Source of the DNA: Pseudomonas sp. v388
GTDB lineage: Bacteria; Pseudomonadota; Gammaproteobacteria; Pseudomonadales; Pseudomonadaceae
Assembly (NCBI RefSeq): GCF_003935425.1
Contig: NZ_RHQN01000006.1
Span: 62,001 to 126,000, forward strand
DNA length: 64,000 bases
Reading direction: 5' to 3'
The notes beneath the pieces are model-generated. The model worked only from the letters and a program-made list of their open reading frames with translations. It was not told the DNA's origin and ran no database searches. This document shows, in pieces, positions 52,157 through 64,000 of this stretch. A program made the translations under genes and the position numbers. Numbering within the stretch: position 1 is the stretch's first letter; every line of letters starts with the position of its first letter.

Positions 52157-52786
52157 TCAGTTCGACAGGCGCGGAACGACCAGATCTTTCAGGTCGGTCA
52201 GCTTGCCGTGAAAAAAGTGTCCGCATTCTGCCACTTTCAGCAGCTCATGGGGGCGTTGCAGCGCAGCAGACCAGGCGTAGACCGATTCAGGATCGATGAC
52301 TTCGTCGGTTTCCGGCTGGATGATGGTCAGCGGGCAGTCCTGCGGCAGCACGCTCTGGTCCGACAAACGCGACGCTGCCGCAGCCACCAGAAACAGATGG
52401 GTGAGCTTTTCGCCCTGCGCTTCGAGGCGACCACCGAGATTGGCGGCCACATAGCCGCCGAAGGAAAAGCCGAACAGCGTCATTGGCAGATCCGGGTGCT
52501 GGTCACGCAACCATTGCGCCGCAGCCTGGGCATCATCGATCTCGCCCGGACCTGCCACGGAGGTGCCGGCACTGGCGCCGACGCCGCGGTAATTGAAGCG
52601 CAAGGTGATCAGTCCCTGGTCGCGCGCGGTGCGCTGCAACGTGGAGACCACTTTATTGAGCATCGTTCCGCCCTGAATCGGGTTAGGATGGCAAATCAGC
52701 GCGATGCCCTTGGCATCGGGCAGGTCCTGATAGAGTGCTTCAAGCTGGCCTTCGGGGCCGTCGATAAAAACAGGGGTCTCACGCAT
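52157..52786 (-). CDS. Alpha/beta hydrolase family protein
   Basis: The 209-residue protein has the oxyanion region CHPNPIQGGTMLNKVV near 32-47 and the nucleophile elbow GFSFGGYVAANL near 106-117. The probable acid Asp is in PETDEVIDPES near 160, and the catalytic His is in CGHFFHGKL near 190. Proteins of this small family (COG2945-like) are found throughout gammaproteobacteria with unknown substrate. It lies 27 nt upstream of the trpS start on the same strand, so it may be co-transcribed with trpS. Confidence 0.88.
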   Translation of the reverse strand: MRETPVFIDGPEGQLEALYQDLPDAKGIALICHPNPIQGGTMLNKVVSTLQRTARDQGLITLRFNYRGVGASAGTSVAGPGEIDDAQAAAQWLRDQHPDLPMTLFGFSFGGYVAANLGGRLEAQGEKLTHLFLVAAAASRLSDQSVLPQDCPLTIIQPETDEVIDPESVYAWSAALQRPHELLKVAECGHFFHGKLTDLKDLVVPRLSN

Positions 52787-52931
52787 GGGTAGAATAGAAC
52801 TCCGTGACCTCGAAATGGGTCGACACGTCTAGCTGAATGTCTGTGGCTGGCATATCAACGACGCGTCGCGGGTATACAGCGCAGGTTCGAGCCGTTAACG
52901 TAAAGCAAAGCCGTTTATAGAGGAAGGACTC

Positions 52932-53366
52932 GTGGAACACTCGCTCTTAGTTTGGTTGTTGCCGACTCTCGCCCTGGTTGCCGGTGTCGTCATTGGTTTC
53001 CTGGCCGCACGTCTGCTGCCCAACACCGTTCCGAACAGCACCCAGCGCCAGCTGGATGATATTCAGGAGCGTTTCGATGCCTATCAGAACGAGGTGGTCA
53101 CTCACTTCAACAGCACGGCTACCCTGGTACAGAAACTGTCGCAAAGCTATCACGATGTGCAGGAGCATCTCGCCGAGGGCGCCAACCACCTGGCCCTTGA
53201 CGAAATCACCCGTCAACGCCTGCTGGCAGCGCTGCATCCGGACGCGAACACCGCCCCGCGCGACCGCCTGACCCCACCGCGCGATACGGAAGCGCCAAAG
53301 GACTACGCTCCGAAATCGCCCAACACCCCAGGCATGCTCGACGAGCACTACGGCTTGAAGAAGTAA
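52932..53366 (+). CDS. zapG: YhcB/ZapG family inner-membrane protein (DUF1043)
   Basis: The gene starts with GTG at 52932, preceded by AGGAAGGA, and encodes 144 residues. A membrane helix (about 5-27, LLVWLLPTLALVAGVVIGFLAARLL) is followed by a coiled coil (QRQLDDIQERFDAYQNEVVTHFNSTATLVQKLSQSYHDVQEHLAEGANHLA) and a Pro-rich tail. YhcB/ZapG links division, envelope synthesis and cell shape in E. coli. It is a single plus-strand gene with its own terminator. Confidence 0.92.
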   Translation: MEHSLLVWLLPTLALVAGVVIGFLAARLLPNTVPNSTQRQLDDIQERFDAYQNEVVTHFNSTATLVQKLSQSYHDVQEHLAEGANHLALDEITRQRLLAALHPDANTAPRDRLTPPRDTEAPKDYAPKSPNTPGMLDEHYGLKK

Positions 53367-53389
53367 CGCCCGACCAGCCACACCCAAAG

Positions 53390-53420
53390 CCCGCCACTCG
53401 TGAGAATGGCGGGTTTTTTT
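53390..53420 (+). terminator. Terminator after zapG
   Basis: A 7-bp stem CCCGCCA/TGGCGGG (53390-53396 with 53407-53413) is followed by seven T. Confidence 0.9.
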
Positions 53421-53481
53421 GCATCACCAGCTCTCCAGGGAGACGACCGGAACTGCCGCCCCACGGGTTATGCACCGATCA

Positions 53482-53506
53482 TGTGGGAGCGGACTTGTCC
53501 GCGAAG
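53482..53506 (+). repeat. Single Pseudomonas REP element
   Basis: TGTGGGAGCGGACTTGTCCG is a typical P. fluorescens-group REP core with an internal palindrome. It lies between the terminators of zapG and cysNC. Confidence 0.75.
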
Positions 53507-53540
53507 GGGTCGATAGCACCCACTAATCTGGACGGATAAA

Positions 53541-53576
53541 AAAAGCCCCGACGGAACGTTCGTCCTGTCGGGGCTT
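53541..53576 (-). terminator. Terminator after cysNC
   Basis: On the minus strand a perfect 10-bp stem AAGCCCCGAC/GTCGGGGCTT (53567-53576 with 53543-53552) is followed by a run of T. Confidence 0.92.
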
Positions 53577-53591
53577 CTGTACAGCTGATCG

Positions 53592-55490
53592 TTAGATCGC
53601 GCCGCGACTACGCAACAGCTCCAGCACCTGCTTGACGCTCTCTTCCACACTCAGCGTCTGGGTGTCGATCACCAGATCGGCATCCAGCGGCACGTCATAA
53701 GGGAAGGACTCGCCAGGAATGTTGTCGCCATCGGCGGCGTACAGGCCCTGTGGATCGCGTTCGCGGCAGACAGCCGGCGAGGCCTGGACGTAGACGGTCA
53801 GCAAGCGTTCCTTGCCGATCAACGCCTTGACGCGTTCACGACCTTCGGCGTCCGGCGCCACGAAAGCGGCCAGGGTCAGCAGGCCGGCTTCGTTGAACTG
53901 GCGCGCCACGTGGGCGGCACGGCTCCAGTTTTCGGTGCGCCCGGCACGGTCCTGCGGCAAGCCCTTGTTCAGGTCGTGACGCAGGTTCTGGCCGTCCAGC
54001 ACGTAGACCGCACGGCCCATGTCGAACAGCTTGCGCTCGACCGCATAGGCCAGGGTGCTCTTGCCGGCGCCCGACAGGCCGCTGAACAACACGGTGGCCG
54101 GCTGCTGGCCGAAGCGCTGGGCGCGCTCTTCAGTGGAAACATGAGCCAGCTGGCCATGATGCTGCGAACCACCGGTGGAAACCGGCTTGGCGAGGATCAT
54201 GCCTGCGGCAACGGTGCCATTGGTCAGGCGGTCGATGACGATGAACGCACCAGTGGTCCGGTTGCTGTCATAGCCATCCAGCGCGATGGGCGCGTCGAGG
54301 CTGATCTTGACGCGACCGATCTCGTTGAGTTGCAGCGAGCTGGCCGGACCTTCGACCAGAGTGTTCACATCCACGCGATGAGTGATGCTGGCGATCGAGC
54401 CCGGCACATAGCTGGTTGCACGCTTGATGTCGTATTTCTTGCCCGGCAGCATCGGCTCTTCGGCCATCCACACCAGCATGGCGTCGAACGCATCGCTGAC
54501 CTGCGGGACGTTGTCGGCGTGGACCAGCAGGTCGCCGCGAGAGATGTCGATCTCGTCTTCCATGGTCAGGGTCACGGCCTGGCCTGGACCGGCGTGCTCC
54601 AGCTCGCCCTCGAACGTGACGATAGACTTGACGCGGCTGCTCTTGCCCGACGGCAGCACGACGATCTCGTCGCCCTTGTGCACGATGCCGCTGGCCAGAG
54701 TACCGGCAAAACCACGGAAGTTCAGGTTCGGGCGGTTGACGTACTGCACCGGGAACCGCAGGTCCGCATAGTTGCGATCGTTGGCGATTTCCACGGTCTC
54801 AAGGATTTCCATCAGCGACTGGCCGGTGTACCAGGGCGAACGCTCGCTCTTGTTCACCACGTTGTCGCCCTTGAGCGCGGACATCGGAACGAAAGCCATG
54901 GTGGTCGGCTTGAACGCCAGGCCTTCGGCAAACGTCAGGTAGTCGGCCTTGATCGACTCGAAAATGCTTTCGTCGAAACCGTTGAGGTCCATCTTGTTGA
55001 TGGCGACAACGATGTGCTTGATGCCCAGCAGCGAAGCGATATAGCTGTGGCGACGGGTCTGGGTCTGCACGCCGTAGCGGGCGTCGACCAGAATGATCGC
55101 CAGGTCGCAGGTCGAGGCGCCGGTTGCCATGTTGCGGGTGTACTGCTCATGACCGGGCGTATCGGCAATGATGAATTTGCGCTTGGCGGTGGAGAAGTAA
55201 CGGTAGGCCACATCGATGGTGATGCCCTGCTCGCGCTCGGCCTGCAGGCCGTCCACCAGCAAGGCCAGGTCCACATCGTCGCCGGTGGTGCCGGATTTCT
55301 TGGAATCGCGGGTGATGGCTTCCAGGTGATCTTCATAGATCATCTTGGAGTCGTGCAGCAGGCGCCCGATCAGGGTGCTCTTGCCGTCATCGACGTTGCC
55401 GCAGGTCAGGAAACGCAGCATTTCCTTGCGTTCGTGCTGGCCCAGATAGGCGAGGATATCCTCGCTGATCAAATCGGATTGGTGACTCAT
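53592..55490 (-). CDS. cysNC: Bifunctional sulfate adenylyltransferase subunit 1 / adenylylsulfate kinase CysNC
   Basis: The 632-residue fusion has an elongation-factor-like GTPase (CysN, about 1-430), with G1 [15 protein letters not shown] near 31-45, [12 protein letters not shown] near 110 and NKMDLNGF near 165. A CysC APS kinase (about 450-632) follows, with P-loop [17 protein letters not shown] near 465. CysN uses GTP to drive CysD adenylylation of sulfate; CysC then phosphorylates APS to PAPS. It lies 117 bp downstream of cysD with an inverted repeat in the gap. Confidence 0.97.
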   Translation of the reverse strand: MSHQSDLISEDILAYLGQHERKEMLRFLTCGNVDDGKSTLIGRLLHDSKMIYEDHLEAITRDSKKSGTTGDDVDLALLVDGLQAEREQGITIDVAYRYFSTAKRKFIIADTPGHEQYTRNMATGASTCDLAIILVDARYGVQTQTRRHSYIASLLGIKHIVVAINKMDLNGFDESIFESIKADYLTFAEGLAFKPTTMAFVPMSALKGDNVVNKSERSPWYTGQSLMEILETVEIANDRNYADLRFPVQYVNRPNLNFRGFAGTLASGIVHKGDEIVVLPSGKSSRVKSIVTFEGELEHAGPGQAVTLTMEDEIDISRGDLLVHADNVPQVSDAFDAMLVWMAEEPMLPGKKYDIKRATSYVPGSIASITHRVDVNTLVEGPASSLQLNEIGRVKISLDAPIALDGYDSNRTTGAFIVIDRLTNGTVAAGMILAKPVSTGGSQHHGQLAHVSTEERAQRFGQQPATVLFSGLSGAGKSTLAYAVERKLFDMGRAVYVLDGQNLRHDLNKGLPQDRAGRTENWSRAAHVARQFNEAGLLTLAAFVAPDAEGRERVKALIGKERLLTVYVQASPAVCRERDPQGLYAADGDNIPGESFPYDVPLDADLVIDTQTLSVEESVKQVLELLRSRGAI

Positions 55491-55607
55491 CTATTGGAGC
55501 TCCAGGCTGCAAGCTTCAAGCGGCAAGCTTGTCGGCGTACAACCAGTCAGTAAACCTGTTAATTCAAGTGCGCTTCAGGCCGTAGCCCGAAGCCGCTCAC
55601 TTGCCGC

Positions 55608-56525
55608 TTAGAAATAGCCCTGGCGTTTTTTCTCTTCCATGGAGCCTGCGCCGTCGTGGTCGATGACTCGGCCCTGGCGTTCGGACGTTCGCGTCAGAAG
55701 CATTTCCTGGATGATGTCGGTCAGGCTGGTGGCCTCGGACTCGACAGCACCGGTCAGCGGGTAGCAACCCAGGGTGCGGAAGCGCACCTTCTTCTTGACG
55801 ATGCGCGCTTTTTCTTCGTCGGTCAGGTGTTCGAGGATGCGGTCATCGTCGATCATGATCAGCGTGCCGTTCTTCTCGATCACATCGCGCTCGGCGGCGA
55901 AATACAGCGGTACGATCGGGATGCCTTCCAGGTAGATGTACTGCCAGATGTCCAGCTCGGTCCAGTTCGACAGCGGGAATACGCGGATCGACTCGCCTTT
56001 GTTGACGTTGCCGTTGTACACGTTCCACAGCTCAGGGCGCTGATTCTTCGGGTCCCAGCGGTGTTTGCTGTCGCGGAACGAGTAGACGCGTTCCTTGGCG
56101 CGGGATTTTTCCTCGTCACGCCGCGCGCCGCCGAAAGCTGCGTCGAAACCATGCTTGTCCAGCGCCTGCTTGAGGCCCTCGGTCTTCATGATATCGGTGT
56201 GCTTGGCGCTGCCGTGGGTGAACGGGTTGATGCCCTGCGCAACGCCATCGGGGTTGACGTGGGTAATCAGGTCCAGGCCCATTTCCTCGACCATCTTGTC
56301 GCGGAAACGGTACATCTCCTGGAATTTCCAGCGGGTATCGACATGCATGACCGGAAACGGCAGCTTGCCCGGAAAGAAGGCCTTGCGTGCCAGGTGCAGC
56401 ATCACGGCCGAATCCTTGCCGATCGAGTACAGCATCACCGGGTTATCGAACTCGGCGGCGACCTCGCGGATGATGTGGATGCTTTCCGCCTCCAGCTGTT
56501 TCAGATGCGTCAGTTTGTCGACCAT
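55608..56525 (-). CDS. cysD: Sulfate adenylyltransferase subunit 2 CysD
   Basis: The 305-residue protein of the PAPS-reductase/ATP-PPase fold has [19 protein letters not shown] near 32-50, the SGGKDS-type PP-loop in the CysD variant. [21 protein letters not shown] is near 131-151 and [12 protein letters not shown] near 250. It forms the CysDN complex that makes APS in sulfate assimilation. Expression in pseudomonads is usually under CysB control; I did not identify a site. Confidence 0.97.
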   Translation of the reverse strand: MVDKLTHLKQLEAESIHIIREVAAEFDNPVMLYSIGKDSAVMLHLARKAFFPGKLPFPVMHVDTRWKFQEMYRFRDKMVEEMGLDLITHVNPDGVAQGINPFTHGSAKHTDIMKTEGLKQALDKHGFDAAFGGARRDEEKSRAKERVYSFRDSKHRWDPKNQRPELWNVYNGNVNKGESIRVFPLSNWTELDIWQYIYLEGIPIVPLYFAAERDVIEKNGTLIMIDDDRILEHLTDEEKARIVKKKVRFRTLGCYPLTGAVESEATSLTDIIQEMLLTRTSERQGRVIDHDGAGSMEEKKRQGYF

Positions 56526-56685
56526 GGGTACTCACGGATTGCAATTCGTTATGGGCCGGGCTTTCTATGCCCGGAGCGGCCAGCGGGCCGTGTTCGAGCC
56601 GCGCACTTTATCATGCTCGATACGGCCTTATCAGCGACAGGTCTATATCGAAACGATCTATCGATATGCCCGCACGTTTGGACGA

Positions 56686-57444
56686 TCAGATCGGATTGGC
56701 GCAGTCGATGAAGATATGTTCGACGGCAAAGCGCCGCGCCAGATAGTCGCCAAGGGCCTGGACACCATAGCGTTCAGTGGCATGATGGCCGGCCGCGATA
56801 AAGCTGATGTCGTTTTCCCGCGCGCTGTGGAAGGTCTGCTCCGAGGCCTCGCCACTGAGGAAAACGTCCACGCCTTCAAGCACGGCCTGGTCGATGTAAC
56901 CCTGCCCGCCGCCGGTGCACCAGCCCACGCGCCGGATCATCTGACTGCCTTCTATCAATAGCGGCTCACGCCCCAGTGCCTCCTGGACCCGGCGAGCGAA
57001 GTCGCGTGGTGTCATCGGTTCCGCGAGCGAACCCACCAGACCGACGACCCGTGCGTTGTCAGGGTCCAGCGGGCCTTCGACGGTGATATCCAGCTGCCGC
57101 GCCAGTTGCACGTTGTTGCCGACCTCCGGATGCACGTCCAGCGGCAAGTGATATGCCAGCAGACTGATGTCGTGCTTGAGCAGCGTCTTGAGCCGGCGCT
57201 GTTTCATGCCGACGACGCAGGGGTTCTCGCCCTTCCAGAAGTAACCGTGATGAACCAGGATCAGATCCGCCTGGGCCTCGACCGCGGCATCCAGCAATGC
57301 CTGGCTGGCCGTCACGCCGCTGACGATGCGCATCACCTGCGGACGACCTTCCACCTGCAAGCCATTCGGGCAGTAATCCTGGATCCGTGCACTGTTGAGA
57401 TAGCGGTCGGCTTCTTCAACCAGGGTGCTCAGGGCAACAGCCAT
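56686..57444 (-). CDS. Nif3/YbgI family dinuclear metal-binding protein
   Basis: The 252-residue protein starts MAVALSTLVEEADRYLNSARIQDYCPNGLQVEG. Family metal-site motifs are LILVHHGYFWKGE near 62-74, LLAYHLPLDVHPEVGNN near 95-111, and FIAAGHHATERYG near 213. Nif3-like proteins bind two metals. A role as GTP cyclohydrolase I type 2 has been suggested for some members but is not settled. It lies divergent from algW. Confidence 0.93.
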   Translation of the reverse strand: MAVALSTLVEEADRYLNSARIQDYCPNGLQVEGRPQVMRIVSGVTASQALLDAAVEAQADLILVHHGYFWKGENPCVVGMKQRRLKTLLKHDISLLAYHLPLDVHPEVGNNVQLARQLDITVEGPLDPDNARVVGLVGSLAEPMTPRDFARRVQEALGREPLLIEGSQMIRRVGWCTGGGQGYIDQAVLEGVDVFLSGEASEQTFHSARENDISFIAAGHHATERYGVQALGDYLARRFAVEHIFIDCANPI

Positions 57445-57486
57445 AAAAGTCTCCTAAATATGCAGTTCAGAGCTGCTTTGTACTCG

Positions 57487-57504
57487 TATAATGCCCGCCA
57501 TTAT
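57487..57504 (+). promoter_or_regulatory. algW -10 element overlapping a small palindrome
   Basis: A perfect TATAAT (57487-57492) lies 64 nt before the algW ATG. It overlaps an inverted repeat ATAATG (57488-57493) / CATTAT (57499-57504) spanning the expected transcription start. No good -35 sits at normal spacing. Confidence 0.5.
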
Positions 57505-57555
57505 GGCGCGCCTGTGACTAATTATTTCGCGCCTGCCACTACCAGGACTTGCTCA

Positions 57556-58734
<1,179 letters not shown>

Positions 58735-58744
58735 AACCCAAAAC

Positions 58745-58777
58745 CCCCGCCGTTCTCGGAACGGCGGGGTTTTTTTT
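58745..58777 (+). terminator. Terminator after algW
   Basis: A perfect 11-bp stem (58745-58755 with 58759-58769) with a TCG loop is followed by a run of T. It lies 6-38 bp from the hisC stop and could act weakly in the other direction. Confidence 0.92.
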
Positions 58778-58782
58778 ACCCT

Positions 58783-59835
58783 TCAGAGGTCGCCCAGACC
58801 ATCCAGCAAGGCCTGATGCTGCTCCGGCGTCCCGATGCTGATACGCAGGAACTGAGCGATCCGCGCCTGCCTGAAGTGCCGCACGATCACGCCTTGCTCA
58901 CGTAGCCTGGCCGCCAGGCCCGCAGCGTCATGTTGCGGGTGACGGACGAAGATGAAATTGGCCGCCGACGGCAACACCTCAAACCCCTTGCCTTTGAGTT
59001 GCTCGACCAAGGCCTGGCGACTGTCGATCACCGCCTTGCAGGTGAACTCGAAGTACTCGCGATCTTCAAACGCCGCGGCACCGCCGACATTGGCCAGCCG
59101 ATCCAGTGGATAAGAATTGAAGCTGTTCTTGACCCGTTCCAGCGCTTCGATCAGATCCGGATGGCCCACCGCGAGGCCAACACGCAATCCGGCCAGGGAC
59201 CGCGATTTGGACAGCGTCTGGGTCACCAGCAGGTTCGGGTAGCGGTCGACCAGCTTGATCGCGGTTTCCCCACCAAAGTCGATGTAAGCCTCATCCACCA
59301 CGACCACCGAGTCAGGGCTGGCCTTGAGGATGCGCTCGACTGCCTCCAGCGCCAGCAGACAACCGGTCGGCGCATTCGGGTTGGGAAAGATGATCCCGCC
59401 ATTGGGCCTTGCATAGTCTTCGACACGAATCTGGAACTGCTCATCGAGAGGCACCGCCTCATGCTCGATACCGTACAGGCCGCAGTACACCGGGTAGAAG
59501 CTGTAGCTGATGTCCGGGAACAGCAGCGGCTTGTCGTGCTGGAACAGCGCATGAAAGATGTGCGCCAGCACCTCGTCGGAACCGTTACCCAGAAACACCT
59601 GCCCGGTCTGTACGCCGTAATAACTGGCGACGGCTTGCTTGAGCAGGTCGCTGTTAGGGTCCGGGTACAAGCGCAGGTCGTCGGTCAACGCGCCGCGCAT
59701 CGCCTCGATGGCCTTGGGCGACGGCCCATAAGGGTTTTCATTGGTATTGAGCTTGGTCAGCTTCGTCAGCTTGGGCTGCTCGCCCGGCACATACGGCACC
59801 AGGGTGCTGACGAAAGGGCTCCAGAATTTACTCAT
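58783..59835 (-). CDS. hisC: Histidinol-phosphate aminotransferase HisC
   Basis: The 350-residue PLP enzyme (class II-like aminotransferase) has [14 protein letters not shown] near 28, [10 protein letters not shown] near 150 and the PLP-lysine region [17 protein letters not shown] near 205-220. It converts imidazole acetol phosphate to histidinol phosphate. It directly follows hisD with no gap. Confidence 0.96.
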   Translation of the reverse strand: MSKFWSPFVSTLVPYVPGEQPKLTKLTKLNTNENPYGPSPKAIEAMRGALTDDLRLYPDPNSDLLKQAVASYYGVQTGQVFLGNGSDEVLAHIFHALFQHDKPLLFPDISYSFYPVYCGLYGIEHEAVPLDEQFQIRVEDYARPNGGIIFPNPNAPTGCLLALEAVERILKASPDSVVVVDEAYIDFGGETAIKLVDRYPNLLVTQTLSKSRSLAGLRVGLAVGHPDLIEALERVKNSFNSYPLDRLANVGGAAAFEDREYFEFTCKAVIDSRQALVEQLKGKGFEVLPSAANFIFVRHPQHDAAGLAARLREQGVIVRHFRQARIAQFLRISIGTPEQHQALLDGLGDL

Positions 59836-61182
59836 TTATTGGCCATCCTCTGCGCTGCCGGGTTTCCAGTCGGGGTCGGTGATGCGGTATTCGGCACTGC
59901 GCGCGTGGCCGCTCAACGATTCGCCACGGGCCAGCACCGAAGCGGTCTTGCCCAGCTCGGAAGCGCCTTGCGGCGAGCAATAGATGATCGACGAGCGCTT
60001 CTGGAAGTCGTATACGCCCAATGGCGAGGAAAACCGCGCGGTGCCTGAGGTCGGCAGCACGTGGTTGGGGCCGGCGCAATAATCACCCAACGCTTCCGAG
60101 GTATGGCGACCCATGAAGATCGCACCGGCGTGGCGAATCTGCGGCAGCCAGGCTTCCGGGTCGGCAATCGACAGTTCAAGGTGCTCAGGTGCAATGCGGT
60201 TGGCAACATCGATGGCCTGCTGCATGTCGGCCACCTTGATCAAGGCGCCACGGCCGTTGATGGACTTTTCGACGATAGTCGCGCGGTCCATGGTCGGCAG
60301 AAGCTTGCTGATGCTGGCGGCGACCTGATCCAGGAACGCCGCGTCGGGGCTGACCAGAATGGCCTGGGCATCCTCGTCGTGCTCGGCCTGGGAGAACAGG
60401 TCCATGGCGATCCAGTCCGGATCGGTCTGGCCATCGCACACGACGAGGATTTCCGAAGGACCGGCGATCATATCGATGCCTACCTGACCGAACACATGAC
60501 GCTTGGCGGTCGCAACATAGATATTGCCGGGGCCGACGACCTTGTCGACCTTGGGCACGCTTTCGGTGCCGTAGGCCAGCGCCGCCACAGCCTGTGCGCC
60601 ACCAATGGTGAACACCCGGTCGACGCCCGCGATGCACGCAGCGGCGAGCACCAGTTCGTTGATTTCACCACGCGGAGTCGGCACGACCATGACCACCTCG
60701 GCAACGCCTGCCACTTTAGCCGGGATCGCATTCATCAATACCGAAGACGGATACGAAGCTTTGCCGCCCGGCACGTACAGGCCGGCACGATCCAGCGGCG
60801 TGACTTTCTGGCCCAGCACCGTGCCATCGGCCTCGGTGTAGCTCCAGGAGTCCTGCTTCTGTTTTTCGTGGTAGACACGTACCCGCTCCGCCGCTTTTTC
60901 CAAGGCTTCCCGCTGGGCGGCGGTAATGCGAGTCAGGGCCAGTTCAAGGCGTTCGCGGGGCAGGATCAGGTCAGCCATCGATGCCACTTCAAGGCCGTCG
61001 AACCGCTGGGTGAATTCAACCACTGCAGCGTCACCGCGCTCACGCACGGCTTTGATGATGTCGAGCACCCGCTGGTTGACCGAGTCGTCGGACACACTTT
61101 CCCAGCTCAGCAGATGATCCAGATGTCGAGCGAAATCCGGATCGGCAGCATCGAGTCGGCGTATTGCAGTGGAAGTGGTCAT
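59836..61182 (-). CDS. hisD: Histidinol dehydrogenase HisD
   Basis: The 448-residue protein carries [26 protein letters not shown] near 131-156, [17 protein letters not shown] near 230-246, and [15 protein letters not shown] and [13 protein letters not shown] near 255-290, which hold zinc ligands and catalytic His residues. It catalyses the last two oxidations of histidine synthesis. hisG lies 123 bp upstream. Confidence 0.97.
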   Translation of the reverse strand: MTTSTAIRRLDAADPDFARHLDHLLSWESVSDDSVNQRVLDIIKAVRERGDAAVVEFTQRFDGLEVASMADLILPRERLELALTRITAAQREALEKAAERVRVYHEKQKQDSWSYTEADGTVLGQKVTPLDRAGLYVPGGKASYPSSVLMNAIPAKVAGVAEVVMVVPTPRGEINELVLAAACIAGVDRVFTIGGAQAVAALAYGTESVPKVDKVVGPGNIYVATAKRHVFGQVGIDMIAGPSEILVVCDGQTDPDWIAMDLFSQAEHDEDAQAILVSPDAAFLDQVAASISKLLPTMDRATIVEKSINGRGALIKVADMQQAIDVANRIAPEHLELSIADPEAWLPQIRHAGAIFMGRHTSEALGDYCAGPNHVLPTSGTARFSSPLGVYDFQKRSSIIYCSPQGASELGKTASVLARGESLSGHARSAEYRITDPDWKPGSAEDGQ

Positions 61183-61305
61183 AGCGGGGCCTCAGTAATT
61201 GGCGGATGCTCAGGAGCCTAAAGCTACCAAGCTATCCGCGCAGGCACCTGAGAAATTTGGCTATGACACGGATAGCTGGACGCGACTCAACGTCGCATGG
61301 TCGGG

Positions 61306-61941
61306 TCAGCCGCGGTGTCGCGACTCCACTGCCTTGCGCAGGGTGTCGATGAGCGCCTGGATGCGCGCGTGCTGCATTTTCATGGAAGCCTTGTTCACCA
61401 CCAGGCGCGAGCTGATCGTAGCGATCAGTTCCTGGGGTTCGAGACCATTGGCACGCAGCGTATTGCCCGTGTCCACCACGTCGATGATCTTGTCGGCCAG
61501 CCCGATCAACGGAGCAAGCTCCATCGAGCCGTACAGCTTGATGATATCGACCTGACGGCCTTGTTCAGCGTAGTAGCGCTTGGCGACGTTGACGAACTTG
61601 GTCGCCACGCGCAAACGCCCCTTGGGTTCGACGGCGCCGACGGCACCAGCGGTCATCAGCTTGCACTTGGCAATCTGCAGGTCCAGAGGTTCGTAAAGAC
61701 CCTGGCCGCTGTATTCCATCAGCACATCCTTGCCCGCCACGCCCAGATCGGCGGCACCATGCTCGACATAAGTCGGCACATCCGTGGCACGCACGATCAG
61801 CAGACGCACGTCCGGCTGGCTGGTGGGGATGATGAGCTTGCGGCTCTTGTCCGGATTCTCGGTCGGCACGATCCCGGCTTCAGCGAGAAGCGGCAACGTG
61901 TCGTCAAGGATGCGGCCCTTGGACAATGCGATGGTCAGCAT
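61306..61941 (-). CDS. hisG: ATP phosphoribosyltransferase catalytic subunit HisG (short form)
   Basis: The 211-residue protein [24 protein letters not shown] is the short HisG type that lacks the C-terminal regulatory domain. Such enzymes need the HisZ regulatory subunit, which is not encoded here. The PRPP-binding segment is [16 protein letters not shown] near 160-175. It catalyses the first step of histidine synthesis. It lies 90 bp after murA with a GC-rich hairpin (61986-62011) in the gap. Confidence 0.96.
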   Translation of the reverse strand: MLTIALSKGRILDDTLPLLAEAGIVPTENPDKSRKLIIPTSQPDVRLLIVRATDVPTYVEHGAADLGVAGKDVLMEYSGQGLYEPLDLQIAKCKLMTAGAVGAVEPKGRLRVATKFVNVAKRYYAEQGRQVDIIKLYGSMELAPLIGLADKIIDVVDTGNTLRANGLEPQELIATISSRLVVNKASMKMQHARIQALIDTLRKAVESRHRG

Positions 61942-62031
61942 GGAAAGCGTAAGTCCTTATCAGGAAACTCTTGTCGTGACGCAAGCCGCCGCGCTCGACT
62001 GAGCGCGGCGGTTTATCCACTATCGAACAGA

Positions 62032-63559
<1,528 letters not shown>

Positions 63560-63605
63560 GCTTAACCTCGATCGGCGCCGGACGCGCGCGGGTCGGCCAT
63601 CATAC

Positions 63606-63660
63606 AAAAAAGCCCATGCTATGCGAACCCCGGCAAAGGGGTGCCAGACAAAGGGCTTTT
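63606..63660 (-). terminator. Long-hairpin terminator after mlaB
   Basis: On the minus strand AAAAGCCC (63653-63660) pairs with GGGCTTTT (63608-63615) around an inner CCCC/GGGG hairpin, followed by additional T. It ends the mla operon before ibaG. Confidence 0.75.
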
Positions 63661-63672
63661 CCGTCGGACCTG

Positions 63673-63978
63673 TTAATGGATGTCCAACAACTCGTTCAAA
63701 CCGGACACCTGGGCAATCTTGCGCATGTCTTCGGGCAGCGACTGGACCTTGATCGACTTGCCGGCTTCGCTGGCGTCACGCATGAACGCCAGCACCAGCG
63801 CCAGGCCCACACTGCTGGATTTCTCCACACCGGAACAATCCAGGGTCAGGCTCGGCAGATCGCCGGACTTGATCAAGGCCGCGCCCTGCTTGCGCAGTTG
63901 CGGCCCGGTGCGGTAATCCAGCACGCCAACCAGCTTCAACTCACCCGGCCCGACGAGACGGACTGCGGTCTCGCTCAT
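63673..63978 (-). CDS. mlaB: Lipid-asymmetry maintenance STAS protein MlaB
   Basis: The 101-residue STAS-domain protein MSETAVRLVGPGELKLVGVLDYRTGPQL includes LDCSGVEKSSSVGLALVLAFMRDA near 46-70, with the conserved STAS serine. MlaB binds the MlaF ATPase and supports assembly and activity of the MlaFEDB phospholipid transporter. Its ATG overlaps the preceding reading frame by 4 nt, consistent with the mla operon. Confidence 0.9.
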   Translation of the reverse strand: MSETAVRLVGPGELKLVGVLDYRTGPQLRKQGAALIKSGDLPSLTLDCSGVEKSSSVGLALVLAFMRDASEAGKSIKVQSLPEDMRKIAQVSGLNELLDIH

Positions 63979-64000
63979 TGCGCGGTCTTCTGTGCGGCTT
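63975..64000 (-). CDS. mlaC: Last codons of the preceding mla gene (probably mlaC; mostly outside the window)
   Basis: An open frame enters from the right edge and ends with TGA at 63977-63975, overlapping the mlaB ATG. Only seven residues (AAQKTAQ) are visible, so identity rests on the known mlaC-mlaB order. Confidence 0.5.

Noticed and set aside
53910-55553. A 547-codon plus-strand frame opposite cysNC
   Set aside because: Antisense shadow of a clear CysNC coding sequence, with no recognisable motifs or ribosome site.

Overview
The window is high-GC chromosomal DNA from a Pseudomonas, most likely of the P. fluorescens/P. putida group. The gene order closely follows the pseudomonad core block (argJ-secA-dciA, lpxC-ftsZ-ftsA-ftsQ-ddlB-murC-murG-ftsW-murD-mraY-murF-murE-ftsI-ftsL-rsmH-mraZ, rnpB, rsmI-lpoA-yraN-gmhA-dolP, sspB-sspA, petABC, rplM-rpsI, zapE-trpS, cysD-cysNC, algW, hisG-hisD-hisC, murA-ibaG-mlaB). 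Pseudomonas-type REP repeats are also present. No tRNA, rRNA, prophage, insertion sequence or CRISPR array was seen.

Layout: (1) 1-4360: 5' part of argJ, secA, and the helicase-loader gene dciA. (2) 4368-19982: an accessory secretion island between dciA and lpxC. A tightly overlapping minus-strand operon encodes a Tat-type lipoprotein that looks like a metallophosphatase without its metal ligands, followed by type II secretion (T2SS) genes gspC-D-E-F-G-H-I-J-L-M-N. A divergent gene encodes a PhoX-family alkaline phosphatase with a twin-arginine signal and a lipobox. The missing pseudopilin gene gspK lies beyond phoX, back to back with a tatABC operon. Pho-box-like direct repeats, each 10 nt upstream of a -10-like hexamer, precede the gsp operon and tatABC. 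Weaker ones precede gspK and phoX. (3) 20090-37867: lpxC and the division/cell-wall (dcw) cluster on the minus strand, transcribed toward lpxC from a promoter with a clear three-repeat MraZ operator. (4) 38177-43235: rnpB, rsmI, then lpoA-yraN-gmhA-dolP on the plus strand. (5) 43289-48240: stringent starvation proteins, the cytochrome bc1 operon, and ribosomal proteins L13/S9. (6) 48586-58734: an AraC/GlxA-type regulator, zapE, trpS with a C-terminal YegP-like extension, an alpha/beta hydrolase, zapG (yhcB), sulfate activation genes, a Nif3-family gene and algW. (7) 58783-64000: hisC, hisD, hisG, murA, ibaG, mlaB and the last codons of mlaC.

The most interesting part is the island. It appears to be a self-contained, phosphate-starvation-controlled export route. 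TatABC would carry folded PhoX and its lipoprotein partner across the inner membrane, and the T2SS would move cargo to or through the outer membrane. This resembles what I recall of the P. putida Xcp locus, which secretes phosphatases. The predicted lipid anchor on PhoX, the ligand-free metallophosphatase lipoprotein, the minimal GspC and the displaced gspK are features to check.
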